A stretch of 64,000 nucleotides of DNA from Undaria pinnatifida (Eukaryota; Sar; Phaeophyceae; Laminariales; Alariaceae), in contig JABAKD010000002.1 of the NCBI GenBank assembly GCA_012845835.1, positions 24,966,518-25,030,517 on the forward strand, read 5' to 3'. This document shows, in pieces, positions 21,304 through 32,829 of the stretch. The notes under the pieces were generated by a model. That model saw only the letters and a list, made by a program, of their open reading frames with translations. It was not told the DNA's origin and made no database searches. Every line of letters starts with the position of its first letter. The first letter of the stretch is position 1. Position numbers and translations under genes: made by a program.

Positions 21304-22320
21304 ATGCTCTGGAGTGTTGGCAGCCAGCTCACCCGTCAGTCTGTTGCGCCATCGTCTCATCGAGCTTACTGGTCAAGCTTCTGGTCTTGGACCGCTTTTC
21401 GGGGGTCGATAGGAGAGGTTGAGTGCTTTGACGCGGTGGCCTTCGACGCGGAGAAGATTCAGGCGATTCGCGCGAGTTTGTGGCGTGGTGTGTATCGGAG
21501 GGCAATTAAGTCGGTACTATTGCGGGAAAACCATCGGCCGTGTTACACTTCCATCGCCCCAACTTACAAAAGGAGCTGCCCACGCCTTTGCCGCTTATTA
21601 AGCCGCAGTGAAAGGGGTTGCACGGTCGCACGCCGCCGTAGGGGCCCCAAAAATATTGCGCCACCCGATTTCGTGGAATATACTATTGGAAGGACAGGGC
21701 CGCCTGGCTTCGTCATAGGGCCCGGGCGGCCGAGTTCTTTGGGTGTCTCTCGCGTTGGGCTATTTTGTTTTGTGGCGAGGTCGAACGAAATCTTCGCCTC
21801 GTCGACCCGAATAGCACACGCCATGCATTGTTTGACAAGGCGTTACGTATCGTTGTTCCAGGGGGGGGCAGCGGTTGACTTCGTTTAAGTGACACCAGAT
21901 TACTACTACTACTACTATTACTACTACTACTACTACTACTACTAGCATCGAGGTTCGTTTTCCAGGTCATCAAGGTGATCAGGCCCAACAGGGGTCGACT
22001 GGGTAGCGCGTTGCGGGTATGAGCACGCGGCGGCGCCGTCACCCTCATGGTGGAGTTGCTGTCGGGTTATCCGACATTGCCGGAAAGCGCCCCCTTTTCG
22101 TCGTATCGGTCCGGTAACGAGTCTAGAGTGTGAAGGTACAGGGAGGCCCTCGCCGCACAGGTGGTAGCGCACGCAGGGGGTGATCGCAAGCGAAATTGGT
22201 CTCTGCTCATTGCGCATGGGTACAGCCACTACGATGGCGGCCGGGGGAGGAAGTGTCAAAGAGGGTCACCAGAGAGAAGTGAAAGTCCTTAGAGCCTTCC
22301 AAGGTGTACACCCGCAATAA
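21304..22320 (+). pseudogene. decayed tyrosine recombinase (DIRS/Crypton-like)
   Basis: Read with frameshifts on the plus strand, the segments follow the order of a tyrosine recombinase. SVAPSSHRAYWSSFW (near 21345-21390) resembles the N-terminal DNA-binding domain of DIRS/Crypton-type enzymes. RAAEFFGCLSRW begins near 21727. VRFPGHQGDQAQQG (about 21950-21995) matches the beta-hairpin usually holding a Lys, here Gln. ARGGAVTLMVELLSGYPTLP starts near 22026. LCSLRMGTATTMAAGG (about 22199-22246) matches the HxxR block with His replaced by Cys. The frame ends FQGVHPQ then TAA, where a catalytic Tyr would be expected. There are stops at about 21864, 22019 and 22136, frameshifts, and a TAC microsatellite at 21899-21943. 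Such enzymes integrate DIRS retrotransposons or Crypton DNA elements. No reverse transcriptase of this element is visible, so the class stays open. Confidence 0.65.
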
Positions 22321-22429
22321 CCCAAAGAACGAAGGTACAGTATATCGTAAACTAGCAGAGACTGGGAAAACGGGCAAAGGCAGCCAGGCCAAGGTGCTGT
22401 ATGGGGCCAAACACTGCGCCGAACACCGC

Positions 22430-22860
22430 AGTACAAGCAACTGATATGCCAACGTACCGGGTACGAATAACAGAGCAAAAACCAACCCAAAGAAGAAACT
22501 ACACTGGTAGCATAACAAAACAAAAAACACAGAAAAAATAACAGAAGGACTCCTGGAATGGGATATAATTAGACACAAATGCAAAAAGATGAGACAAGAC
22601 GAAACGTGCATGTCCTCTCTCTCATGTGCCAGGTGTGCTATGGACAAGTGTTGTTCATCACGATCAACGCGAAGGAAGAAACAGAAAGGCAGGCAGAGTG
22701 AACAAAAGACCAATATGTAGAAATAAAGAGAGAAACCAGGTCAAGCAAAAACTATATACTTGTACGCATACCACAGACGGAAAGCACGACAAACATAGTT
22801 TTCCAGCTCTCTGTTACCTGGGCGAGCCTGCAGGCTAGCCACACGGTCTTCCACCTCCTT
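22430..22860 (+). repeat. family J copy 2
   Basis: Longer partner of 9380-9690. It lies between the recombinase relic and the 3' side of L1. Function unknown. Confidence 0.65.
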
Positions 22861-23039
22861 CCTATTCCCGTCAACCGCGGTCTGCGATTTCAGTGCTGCC
22901 GCTGTTGCCCCCCCCCCAGGAAAAACGAAGGCGAAAAAAGCAGAAAAAAGCCGAACAACAGCAAAAGAAACACAATACTCTCTCTGAATCGAAGTCGAAT
23001 TTGGAGGCAAGAAATAGATAGCAAAGGTTCCATGTTAGC

Positions 23040-24416
23040 CACATTGGTGCCTTGCTACACGATCTGCCAGTTATTTTCTGCTTTCATCGACAGCAGTATC
23101 GGTACAGCAGCCCCCTCCGACCCCCTATCCCCCACCCCCTCCCTTCTCCTTCTCGCCCTTCTTGTTGGCGTCCTTGTTTGCATGCCGTAACCAGCTCTTT
23201 TCCACCTCGGTCCTGTACCACCTCGCCATGAAACCATCCGTCGCTTTGACGATCCCCCGGTACCACGTGCCAACCTGTCTCTACCCCGAACAAAAAGGAG
23301 GTTTCCGTCGATCCCCCTTTGGCTCTAAACACCGCGATGTCGTCTACCAAGCATCAGGCCCGTGTCTTTCCTGGCCGACCCGGTCCCGGGTTTTCCCCAC
23401 CGGCCGATGTCCCAAACATCACCCGCCGGGTTAGGCGCTCAGGTTTTGCCCGCTGTACGGTCCCCGCAAAAAGGAGACGCCGTTTGCGGAAAGTCGTCTC
23501 AACGCTCTCGCGTTGTGCCTTCTTGAGGGCCTGGGCATGCGATACACGGTGGTCGGTGCGTTGTCGGCCATGGAAGCCAATGATCCGAAGGAGGAGCTTG
23601 TGGTGAGCGCTGTGAAGCACAGCGATGTGCTCCACGTCGAGAGTCCACGTCACACACCCTTACAGCAGCGTTTCTATCACCTCGGCCTCTAGCATGCGCA
23701 CCTTCAGCGCGAACGAAGCGATCTCTACATCGTACAACTCCAGCTTAAACCGATCGAAGGACGCCCACGCGAGTCGGATCCGTCGTTTGATCTATGGCTA
23801 AATGTCGGCGGTCTCGCTAATAAGGCCGCCCAGGTACCAAAACTGCACTGTCTGTTTATACTGGCCTGCTGCTTCGATGACGAGCGGCGAGGTAAGGGGT
23901 GTCTGGTTCAGTGTGCGCAGCAGCATGGCTTCCGTCTTCCTCTCCGACACAGTGAGCCCTACTGCTTCGAAGACGTTCATAAATGATCGTCTTCATCTTC
24001 GCCAGGCCTTCCGCTGACTTGGAGACAATGCCTGCATCGTCGGTGTAGAGCATACCCCACGCTGCGCTTTGCACACGATCTAATGGCCCAGCGTTTCCCC
24101 CCCACCCCGTCGTCATCGAGGTGAACCAAATCCCTTAGAATGTCTGGGCCCTCACTGAAGCGTACCAGCACGGCGTGTATCGCAGCGGCGAAGAAGATAT
24201 CGAAAAGCGGAGATGGCACGCATCCTTGCCGCAACCCTTGGGTGCTGTCGACCCGTTCCGAGTACTCACCGTCGTCATTGCGCACGTGAGCTTGCATGTC
24301 ATCGCGGAACTGGCGAGTAACGGTTAGCATCTTCCATGGTACGCCAAAGCGTGCGAACACCACCCACAAAAGTTATCGGTCGACGGAGTCATATGCTTTC
24401 TGCAGCACATGTGCGC
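23040..24416 (-). pseudogene. LINE L1 reverse transcriptase fragment
   Basis: On the minus strand the order of reverse transcriptase motifs is clear. KAYDSVDR (motif A, near 24390) is followed at once by a [16 protein letters not shown] and [17 protein letters not shown] (motif B) lie in frame 23977-24369. [18 protein letters not shown] (motif C, Y-x-DD with Thr) lies in frame 23856-24116. LTVSERKTEAMLL and the FWYLGG block lie in frame 23798-23980. Then IIGFHGRQRTDH, RRLLFAG and GPGRPGK (23354-23653), and WHVVPGDRQ (23084-23350). There are at least three stops and several frameshifts. The 5' part (endonuclease and upstream RT) is absent, as expected of 5' truncation. This is a non-LTR retrotransposon RT. 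The clade was not determined. Confidence 0.85.
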
Positions 24417-24484
24417 TGATTTCCGATTTCACCTTTATGCTTTTTGGAGGATGTTCGACTTTCTTTAGCTATGAAATATATACG

Positions 24485-24605
24485 TGTACCACTGTTCTTT
24501 TTTTCCCTGGGGTATTCTTCCACTACAGAGTGACTGAAGACTGTCCTATGATCATGGACTTGATCGTGCGAGTTAATGTGAGAACAACAACAACAACAGC
24601 AGTAA
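24485..24605 (+). repeat. family F retroposon 3' end with (AAC)n tail
   Basis: Collinear with the minus strand of 42645-42780 from TTTCCCT-GGGTATTC to GTTAATGTGAGAACAACAAC. It lies immediately upstream of the L1 truncation point on the other strand. Confidence 0.6.
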
Positions 24606-24689
24606 TGTACCGGGGGATTTTCCTTTCTCGTCCGAGTTCTTGCGTTGCGAGAGGGAAAACACCAGGACTGGTCTCGATAATTTTACCGT

Positions 24690-24905
24690 TAAACCACGGT
24701 TGGTGGTAAATGCCGCGATTCCGTGAATTACCGTAGTTTTCGCTCACCGCGGAATTGTGCCGCGCTAATGCCGTGATTTCTGATTACTGTACCGTGACTG
24801 CCGTGGTTTTCGCTTACCGCGGAAGCGTACCATGCAAATGCCATGATCACGAGTACCCGTGCCATGGTCTACCGTATCAGCATTTTTCGCCGAAGACATC
24901 CCTGG
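24690..24905 (+). repeat. family N, CCGCGG-rich internal repeats
   Basis: Matches 26095-26335. The unit with TTACCGCGGAAGCGT and AATGCCGTGATT recurs within each copy. The end is GTATCAGCATTTT-GCCGAAGACA in both. Non-coding. The element class is unknown. Confidence 0.6.
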
Positions 24906-25117
24906 TTATTACAAACGCGCGATGTTATAGATCTATCTGCTAGATCTACCTCCCATCACGACTTTGTATGATACGCGTGGCACGTATTTTCTGACGCGTT
25001 GTTACCGGTCTTTGACCCACAAATCGTACGAGATAAAGTACCAAATATAGCTCACTTAAAGAGGTTTGAGGCTGGTGTTGTTGCGTTTTTTTCATCAAAT
25101 CGCGAGAGGGCGTCGAC

Positions 25118-25154
25118 CCAACCTAACCCCAACCCCAACCCCAACCCCAACCCA
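25118..25154 (+). repeat. CCCCAA/CCCTAA-like block
   Basis: ACCTAACCCC followed by four AACCCC units. It resembles degenerate telomeric sequence. Confidence 0.7.
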
Positions 25155-25216
25155 GGCTAAGGCTACGACCCGAGCGAGGCTTTCGCCGCGCGTTTGGGAA
25201 AACTGAGAAAAAACAT

Positions 25217-25561
25217 ATGCGGACCACCCTCAAAAATCGAAATACACTGGCACTTTTATCTGGTCTGATGTGGGTTGAGAACGTCGCAAAGGCTACTGTT
25301 GTATATCCTCGTGAAAGAGTATACGAAGTACTTTCTTACTTTTTGGAAGACCTGCGGGGATCATGCTCTGCCTTACAGCACACCAATACTACGGTACGGG
25401 CGGGGGGCGGGGGTATCCCTACTTTCCCCACCACCGGGCTTGAGCACCTCGTACGAGCGGCTCCGTACCTCGCGGATGAACAAACTTTGAGCGATTTTTT
25501 GGCGCGGCAGCGTAGCTCTTACTATTCATCCCGTTGCGGATTGATATGGCCGCAACGATAA
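25217..25561 (+). CDS. hypothetical 114-codon frame
   Basis: I recognise no domain. The first half (ENVAKATVVYPRERVYEVLSY) has unbiased composition, and the frame is not shared with a repeat family here. Length alone does not make it a gene. Confidence 0.15.
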   Translation: MRTTLKNRNTLALLSGLMWVENVAKATVVYPRERVYEVLSYFLEDLRGSCSALQHTNTTVRAGGGGIPTFPTTGLEHLVRAAPYLADEQTLSDFLARQRSSYYSSRCGLIWPQR

Positions 25562-25789
25562 GATTAAGACCGCAATGAATGGAGGAAGACTGAGACTACT
25601 CGCGCGAGCGACCCCGAGCCACTATACAAAAAGGCCCGAAAAGTGACCCCCCCACCTTAGTCTGGGCCGTTATTACTACTAGTACCGGTACCTGGTAATC
25701 GTCAGTGGACGCTTGGTTGAAGAGTCCAAGTTTTGAAGAAAGAAGAGCCGCGGGGGTCTATTCTCCCATAAACGTGTGAGCTGCGCGTT

Positions 25790-25960
25790 TCTTCGCACGA
25801 AACTGATATTTTCACCCATGCCATCCATATCCAGCACAACAACATCCACCCAGGGTCCGCGCCGATGCTTCATGGAGAGACGAGCTCCCTCAGTGGTCAC
25901 AAACTACGAGACAGAGAGACACATTGCAAATAAATACAGCAAGGTAATTTGGCCATGCTA
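25790..25960 (+). repeat. family K copy
   Basis: From GAAACTGATATTTTCACCC through GGTCACAAACTACGAGACAG to CAAGGTAATTTGGCCATGC. The same order occurs at 34105-34290, 38865-39035, 47700-47850, 55265-55430 (plus) and 31130-31345, 54870-55040 (minus). Confidence 0.65.
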
Positions 25961-26094
25961 TGCAATTTTCCAGAGACGCCGCCTAATCGCCGAGAGCGCT
26001 TTTATAGCAGCGTAGGTGAGCACAATTCGACCCAAGTCGACCGGGGAAGAAAGGAGCCGAATTATTCTCGATGTTAAAACGAAGGCGCGAACGG

Positions 26095-26335
26095 TAGTGG
26101 CCGATTGTCCCGGAAACGTGCCATGCAAGTGCCGTGGTCTTTTATTACTGCACCAAGAATACCATGGTCATCGTTTGCTGCGGAAGCTTACCGAACAAAT
26201 GCCGTGATTTACCATTACTGTACCGCGACTGCCGTGGTTTTCGATTACCGCGGAAGCGTGCCGTGCATATACCGTAATCGCGAGTAACCGTTCCATGATC
26301 TATGGTATCAGCATTTTATGCCGAAGACAGCCTGG
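26095..26335 (+). repeat. family N copy 2
   Basis: A longer copy with an extra unit at its left side. Partner of 24690-24905. Confidence 0.6.
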
Positions 26336-27299
26336 AAAATACAACAACGAAAAACAAGTAGGCGAAGACACACTTACCAGGTAGAAAATATAGAAACATC
26401 TAGATGCAAGGATAGATGCATAGATTGATTGATACATGCTACTGCCTGTCTGTCTGTTTGCAGGTGCCAAGAGGCCTTAGGTACGAAATAATATGTACGG
26501 TCGAGTACAGCGGTACTGACAATACCACGTATGATACAAAAAAAAAAAAAAAAAACGTCCGTATGACGGGAAATAAGCCGGACCCCCAGAGGCTTACATG
26601 CTCATATAAGTTGGCTCAGGTGACACCATCGTATGCTCATCTCTTATTAGACGGCCTTAAATTAGTTCATACCAGGGTATTATAAAGGGTACAAAAAACA
26701 TACCATAATACCTGTCGTAGAAGTACTCGTATTAAACGAAAATCAAAAACCACTATAAATACCCTGGATCAGCAAAAACAATCGGCTATTCGGCGACACG
26801 CACCTTTGATCGTTCAGTATTAGCGCAAGAGCTTCCATCTGTAGCGAGTGCAGGGATCTGGCGTTTTGGATCCCCGCTTTAGTTTGTGAATTCCCTGGTA
26901 GTGTGTGAGATGGGCGTTCGAACAGCTTTAGGATCAAGTGCGCACCGCCCGACGCCTGATGCAGAACGCCAGATCTCACTCGCCGGTCTTCCTTCGATCA
27001 ATACAGGTGTGTGAGTGTGCCTTTGCATTACATCAAGAGCAGGAGAGAGATCGCTTCAGAACAGTAGCGATCGACGCCCACCGCATGTTCCATCATGACT
27101 CGACAGCACTAACAACCCAAGCATCAGGCCTGGGCTGGACCTCCGCTGGCCTGCCGCATATGCAGGGAGTACACAGGAACTTGCGCACGAACCCGGTAGA
27201 CCCAAGTAGCTCACTCCCAAGGTTAACACACACTTATAAATAATAATTGTTTCATGCATACTGAATTCCACGTATGTCTGGTTTTGTGCCCCTCAATGC
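26336..27299. other. unassigned DNA
   Basis: A poly-A stretch at 26538-26555 and small frames on both strands. Nothing was recognised. Confidence 0.35.
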
Positions 27300-27500
27300 G
27301 GGTTATACAGTTTCCGTGCGCAGAACAAGGTTAGACGTCTTAGTCATGTTGACCCCGGCCTTAGCAGGGGAGTCAGACCTATATCCTTCACAAGGGTATA
27401 CACACCCCGTAACACGCGCGATCGAAGTATCGCACACAGCTTGCAAAAGCTGAGTTTGATGAAAAACCTTTTCGGTCGATCTCACAGCTGAAGCGTATTT
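27300..27500 (+). repeat. family B' copy
   Basis: Contains GACCTATATCCTTCACAAGG, CGCGCGATCGAAGTATC and TTTCGGTCGATCTCACAGCTG. A diverged subfamily of B with copies at 35030-35225 (minus) and 35860-35960 (plus). Confidence 0.6.
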
Positions 27501-27664
27501 TTTCATATCTGTTAAAACAGTACTCCGGAGTATTAACGTAAAAACATCACGAAAAAACAAGTTTACTCCCATCCACTTCATAGTTATTCTTTGAAATATT
27601 GGAAATCTGCGTCTAACACGCAGGTAGAATATTTCGCTCGCATCCACCTCCGTTTCCCCCCGCC

Positions 27665-28310
27665 CACGCCCCCCCCCGTAAAATATACATATAACAGTTG
27701 GCCTCGGTTGCATCGACGTTGTAAAACATTACATGTATATTGGGATTGGCGTTGGTTTCCAACGACGCTGTAAAACATGCCAATTACGGCGTGAGTTAGA
27801 CAACCAGGGTACCGTTTTTTGTTTTTTTTTGCGGTCACCAGGGTGGTTATCGAGCTAGATCATATTGTGCGGGGTGGAGAACCCAAACTCCGCACAAGGG
27901 GAATGATTGCATCGCGTAGTGTGAATATGGTAAGGCACTCACGAGGCAGTTACGTAGTAGTTAGTACCCATTGCTGTCTCTGGAGTGGCCACACCAGAAA
28001 ACAAAGTATAACTCATTGGTGCTGTCATCCATAAGCAAGAAAGTAGGTACAAGGTGCCGAAGTCCGTCTTACGAGCGGTTTTTGGAAGGATGCAGTTCAC
28101 CCTTCATGCGACTCGCCGAACACCTCACGGCGCTTCGCGCTTGGTGCAAGCAATGTCTGCCTGGTTGATGAAAACCTGCGCTTCGCGCTTGGTGCAAGCA
28201 ATGTCTGCCTGGGTGATGAAAACCTGACGTGCTCCGTCGCGGCATAGTAGGGATGCGAGGGTCTATGGTCATACGACTACGGCCATGAACAAACTGAGTA
28301 CACCCCCCCA
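27665..28310 (+). repeat. LINE L2 3' UTR module
   Basis: Most complete copy together with 57040-57650. Near 28131-28228 a 48-bp unit (TTGGTGCAAGCAATGTCTGC) is tandemly duplicated, unlike in the copies at 37 and 57 kb. It ends in a C-rich stretch. Confidence 0.7.
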
Positions 28311-28429
28311 CACAGCACACACACCCCTCCCCCGCCGGCCCACACAACCCCCCCCCCCCCCTCCCCCGCCACCCACATCGTGCAGGCGACCTGGACCTAC
28401 CAGAAAGAAAAAAAATATATATATATATA

Positions 28430-28824
28430 TATATACCAGTAGTCGGGAGGAGGACGTGGATGCAAATATATGCCCGTGTGACCCATCAATAGAAAGTAGG
28501 ACTCACGTAGTAGGAGAATGTGAAATGTGCAAGGAGGAACGGGATGTGTTAGTAGAGATGAGGAAATTAGACGTGTGTGACAAGGAAGAGTTTGGTGGAC
28601 TAGAGAGTAGCGAGAAAACGATCGCTATCCTAGGAGATAGATGGTGGCCGCAGACGGCGAAACAGGACGGGGATAGGATAAGCAAACACTTTCTATGTAA
28701 TACATGGAAGAAGCGTAATGAGCGCCCAAATGTTGGAGGTGTCTCTATTAGGAGTAGCAACGGTGCTCCGTCTCGAAAGGGATGCGTGGTCAATGGTCAA
28801 ATGATTAAGGCAAGCAACAAATGA
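28430..28824 (+). pseudogene. LINE L2 C-terminal region
   Basis: Within the plus frame 28285-28824, ANICPCDPSIESRTHVVGEC fits the zinc-knuckle often found at the C-terminus of non-LTR retrotransposon proteins (C-x-C, then H-x4-C; the first pair is one residue short). It is followed by GDRWWPQTAKQDGDRISK, RPNVGGVSIRS and NGQMIKASNK, then TGA. The reverse transcriptase is missing, so this is a 5'-truncated copy beginning after a (TA)n run. Copies at 37630-37985 and 56480-56790 share the tail. Confidence 0.7.
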
Positions 28825-28889
28825 GTGCGACCCCCACCCCCCCACACACACATAAAAACACCCTCCCCCTCCCCCGCTGCCCCACCTAA

Positions 28890-29465
28890 AACCTAAATCT
28901 GCCAGAGTGATAAATACTACCCGACAGGTGATACCACCTCTTTACCTCTCGAGCCCTCCATGTGGCAGCTCCAATTAATCTATCATGTGGTCTTGAACTT
29001 AAAATCCACTTACCCCCCGCCCCCTCCCTCCCCGCCACCCCCGCCATCGCCTAAACCTAGCACTACGCGTACAGTGAGCTCCTATATAATTATGCGACCT
29101 AAAGCTATTGGAAATTTCTCCCTTCCCCCCACCGCCCCCCGTTCCCCTCCCCTCTCCTCCTTTTGAACCCCACTCCCCTCGCTGGTTGTACGACTCACAG
29201 GATATACAGGATATGCTTGATAAACTGATAAATTCCTTCTACACCCGTCATATTTCGTCCCCATCAAAAATGGGTGTTATAGTTCCCGCGCACAGATTGA
29301 TTAACATCACCCTGTTGACCCTGGTACAAGCTACACCGTAGTTCCAAGGGGAGTCGCCGACCTATACCCAGGACACACACCCAGTGATACGCGCGATCGA
29401 AGTATCACACACAGCTTGCAAAGATGAGCTTCGACGAAATCTTCGATCTCACAGCTGGGGTATAT
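28890..29465 (+). repeat. family B, extended copy
   Basis: A C-rich leader and TATGCGACCTAAAGC are followed by GGTTGTACGACTCACAGG, GACCCTGGTACAAGCTACAC, GGGGAGTCGCCGACCTATA and CTTCGATCTCACAGCTGGGG. The order matches 44640-45520. Non-coding. Confidence 0.65.
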
Positions 29466-29720
29466 TATGTTTTTTGTTATTGTTATCATTATCCTTATTA
29501 TCATTAATATTAATATTTTAAAAATACTAATTAGTATTAGTATTAGTATTAGTATCAGTATAATCATTATCATTATAATTATTGTTATCATTAGTGTTGT
29601 GGTTATTGTTGTTTTTGTTGGTGGTGGTGGTGTTGTTGTTGTCGTTGTTGTTGCTGTTGTTATTATTATCATCATCATCACATCATCATCATTATCATCA
29701 TCATTATCATCATTTTTGCC
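29466..29720. repeat. mixed ATT/GTT/ATC microsatellite
   Basis: Starts at the 3' end of the family B copy and passes through TAT/TTA, GTT and ATC trinucleotide phases. The 88-132 codon frames here are repeat artefacts. Confidence 0.85.
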
Positions 29721-30034
29721 CACGACCATGTAGCGTAGACGACGTTCCTACATCAATCGACTACCACTCCGTAAAGCAGCAGACTATTATACGCAAAAAA
29801 CCTCGTGAGGTACGGCATATCCCACACACCCCACATGGAGGCACCGGATAGATCTTGCGGTAGTGCGATAAGCAGCCGTACACAATCAGGCCGACGCGAA
29901 CGGCGTGGTTCGGTTATTAGGTGGGTGAATTTTGTCTTAGTTTTTCCTGTGACAAGTTTTTCTTCGACCCCGGAGGTATTGGAGCCTGTCATTTACCCAC
30001 GGACTAGATAGTGGCGATGACGAGTGAGCCCCTT
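29721..30034. other. unassigned DNA
   Basis: About 310 bp with no repeat or gene recognised. Confidence 0.35.
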
Positions 30035-30295
30035 TGAGCCTTGAGAGGGAAAAACTGACGATGAAAATTGGCGATTACAGCACCGGGCAGTGCTGATCGG
30101 GGGATGATAATAATTGGTGTCCGAAGTGCAACACTGCAAGCCGTGGTACAGGACGGGCGAGGCATAACCCTACTCGCAGTGCTGCTCGGCTACACTTCGT
30201 ACTCGCTCGTGGACGTGAAAATGTCGGAATCACCGTTTTTTTTGTCGCTGTACATGGGCCCCGAAAGATTATTAGCGTGAGAACAACAACAAGAA
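30035..30295 (+). repeat. family M copy ending GTGAGAACAACAACAAG
   Basis: Shares GAGGGAAAAACTGACGATGA, GTGCTGATCGGGGGATGATA and TCGCTGTACATGGG with 36955-37020 and 37990-38330. The (AAC)n end is the same as in family F, so M and F may be parts of one element. Confidence 0.55.
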
Positions 30296-31129
30296 CCTCC
30301 TTTCCGCTGCGTGTATGCATCGTCAGCAACGACAAGCTCGTTTCCGCTGTGCGTATGCATCATTTTCATCGTTAGTATTGTTACGTCATGCGTCCAAGTA
30401 GCATAACGGCACCATCATCACCTGAACACAAACAAAGGAAGAACTTGGACCGAATAACGACCAACGACCAAGCAAACACGTGGACGATCCACAGAGCAAC
30501 CAACGCATGGCACACGCGCCGCGTCTTGGGCGTGCTGTGCATGGTGCCTCTGCTCGTGATGAGCTATAGTCTATATATGTAAGCATATATATCTATACAA
30601 GTGATACTAACAGCAAAACAATACCTGGTATCTCAGGGGAGCGCACAAAGCAAACACAAACGGAGCCACACTCCTAGGAAGGTCAGAACGAAAATAAATC
30701 GGGGCGTTGTGATTTCTGTGCGAATCGAGAAAATGACGGGGGGGGGGTTAACTTTTTTTACTTGGTTTAAGCAAACCCTCCTGTCTGGCTTCGAAAAAAA
30801 AAATCTTTGTTTTTTGTGCTCCCCTGGGGCAGGTGGCAAACTGCTTGCGTGCATCGAGGAAGCTGCCCAAAGGCGGGAAAACAAAGCATCCCATACCTCA
30901 TACACAGATGGAGAGAGAGAATCGCATCACAAAGACGCTTATTATCATTATCTCCGTCGTCAGTATCGTCATCAGTATTATCATCATCGTCGTCATTATC
31001 CTCGTTGTCGTTGTCAATGCCACTACTGCCCGCCGTATGCTCCTCCATCACATCTGTTTTGTCCGTCTAACACAAGTAGTAGTGGAGTGGTGGATACATG
31101 ATACCTGGTACCTCTTGCGTTCGTTTTGT
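30296..31129. other. unassigned DNA with ATC tract
   Basis: Imperfect ATC/GTC repeats at about 30935-31015. Overlapping frames (up to 166 codons, 30601-31101) cross this tract. No domain was recognised. Confidence 0.35.
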
Positions 31130-31345
31130 TTTTTCCTATTTCTTGATCCTTCTTTTCTTTCTTCCTTGCAAGTTGTCTGATGTGCTGGCTTGCTTTTGTT
31201 CCGCCTTCGTATTCATTGCGCTTGGCACTGCTTGGCTATCTAACCTTGCTGTATTTGCGATGTGCCTCTCTGTCTTAAAGCTTGTGATCATTGAGCTCGT
31301 CTCTCGAGGAGGAGGCATATGCACGGACACTGGTTATGCTGGATA
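31130..31345 (-). repeat. family K copy, minus strand
   Basis: The reverse of the K order, ending near the words CCTCCTCGAGAGACGAG and GTGTCCGTGCATATG on the minus strand. Confidence 0.55.
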
Positions 31346-31508
31346 TATACGGGCGGAAATGTCATTTGAACGTCAAGACCACACACACCTGGTAAAATGT
31401 TTGGGTGCATCAAGCACGCTGCGAAACGGGCGAACAAACATCCCACGCCTGGTACACAGATCGAGAAAAGTTTTCCACCCGCCATGAAGACGCCATCATC
31501 TTTATTGT

Positions 31509-31556
<48 letters not shown>

Positions 31557-32545
31557 TACTATAATAGTCGTCATCATTATCATCCATCATCATCATTAAC
31601 ATCATCATAACATCATCACCAGTTCTTCTACTACCCCCCCTTCTAGCTGTCGTAATTTACGCTTGTGTGTCTGCGCCGTGCTAATAATGCCAGCTTGGAA
31701 AGAGAAAAAAAAAAAATTATGTGCACGAATAGTTGAATACGGACAATCACGTGACCATGTAATAGGCGACTGTCACACGTACACCGCACGACGTATGATG
31801 TCAAAATCACATACATACCATACCAGGCAAGTAAACGCACGTTACCGGGAGAGCGTAGAGAGAGGTATAGTTCGAGTATCTAGATACCAGGCGCATGACT
31901 TAGGGCCTGTGTGCGCTAAAATGTGTACCAGGTACCACACGTGGTACCATGAAGTATGTCACACATCAGTACTCCGCAAAGTATAATATGAACACTCCAC
32001 AGCTCACAGGGTGCTGAAATGAAGGAATAGGCAAACAAACAAAAAAAGGTTGCCGGCGCCATTACGAAGCTTTCATGTAGCATTTCGTGTAGAGACTACT
32101 GCTGCTGCTGTAGTTCTCTAGACCGAGCATTCGGCATCACATACATGCGCGGTGTGTGTTTTTCACAATATACCGCTCCTTCTACCCGTCGCTATCGAGC
32201 ACATACAGTAGTGTCTGCGCCGACTCTACCTATTTTACGCACGGAAACGCACACCACAAACATGTTTACATGTTACAAGCGTGTCCAGAAGGTCACTGAG
32301 GGAAAAACCTTCTACGATAGCATAAGAGTCGAGCATTGAAACAAAAGCGATGCCTGAAAACAAAACAAAGCAAAACCAAAAGCGGGGCTGACTACTACTA
32401 AGTGTGATCTAAAGGCAAACTTCTGCCGTACTCTCACTCCTGCTAGCGGTTACGCTTGGGTTCGAACCTCAGCTAATGCATTGCACTACAGTACCAGCTA
32501 CCAGCCCTCCCACCGGCAAGAACCCCACAACAAAGACGCTTTCTA
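31346..32545. other. unassigned DNA with ATC microsatellite
   Basis: (ATC)n with TAT interruptions at 31499-31618. A B-box-like GGGTTCGAACCTC at about 32458-32471 with a pairable T-stem suggests another weak tRNA-like repeat. No gene was seen. Confidence 0.4.
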
Positions 32546-32795
32546 CGATAAAGAGGTAGTCTATACCTTTTTTTTTGGCAAAAAGTATTTTCTGAATAAC
32601 GGGGCTCCTTAACCCAAAAATCGTCGGAAATATGCCATTTCTTTTTGTTCACGAAATCTGGTTGTGTACCTAGGTCATAGGATTTTTCATCCGGTCCAAG
32701 AGCAGTTATTTTTTTTTTCTCCGAAATTAGTTTTTGGGAGAGGTCTTAAGCCCCAAAAGCGAGGCACCTGAAAAAAAAAGTCGGCACCTCTATCG
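32546..32795. mobile_element. MITE-I copy 2, unexpanded
   Basis: 250 bp between TA at 32544-32545 and 32796-32797. Left end CGATAAAGAGGTAGTC; right end, inverted, CGATAGAGGTGCCGAC. Interior begins CTGAATAACGGGGCTCC. This gives the length without the minisatellite of copy 1. Confidence 0.6.
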
Positions 32796-32829
32796 TAGGA
32801 CGCGTCTCAGGAGGTGTTGAAAACCTCAC

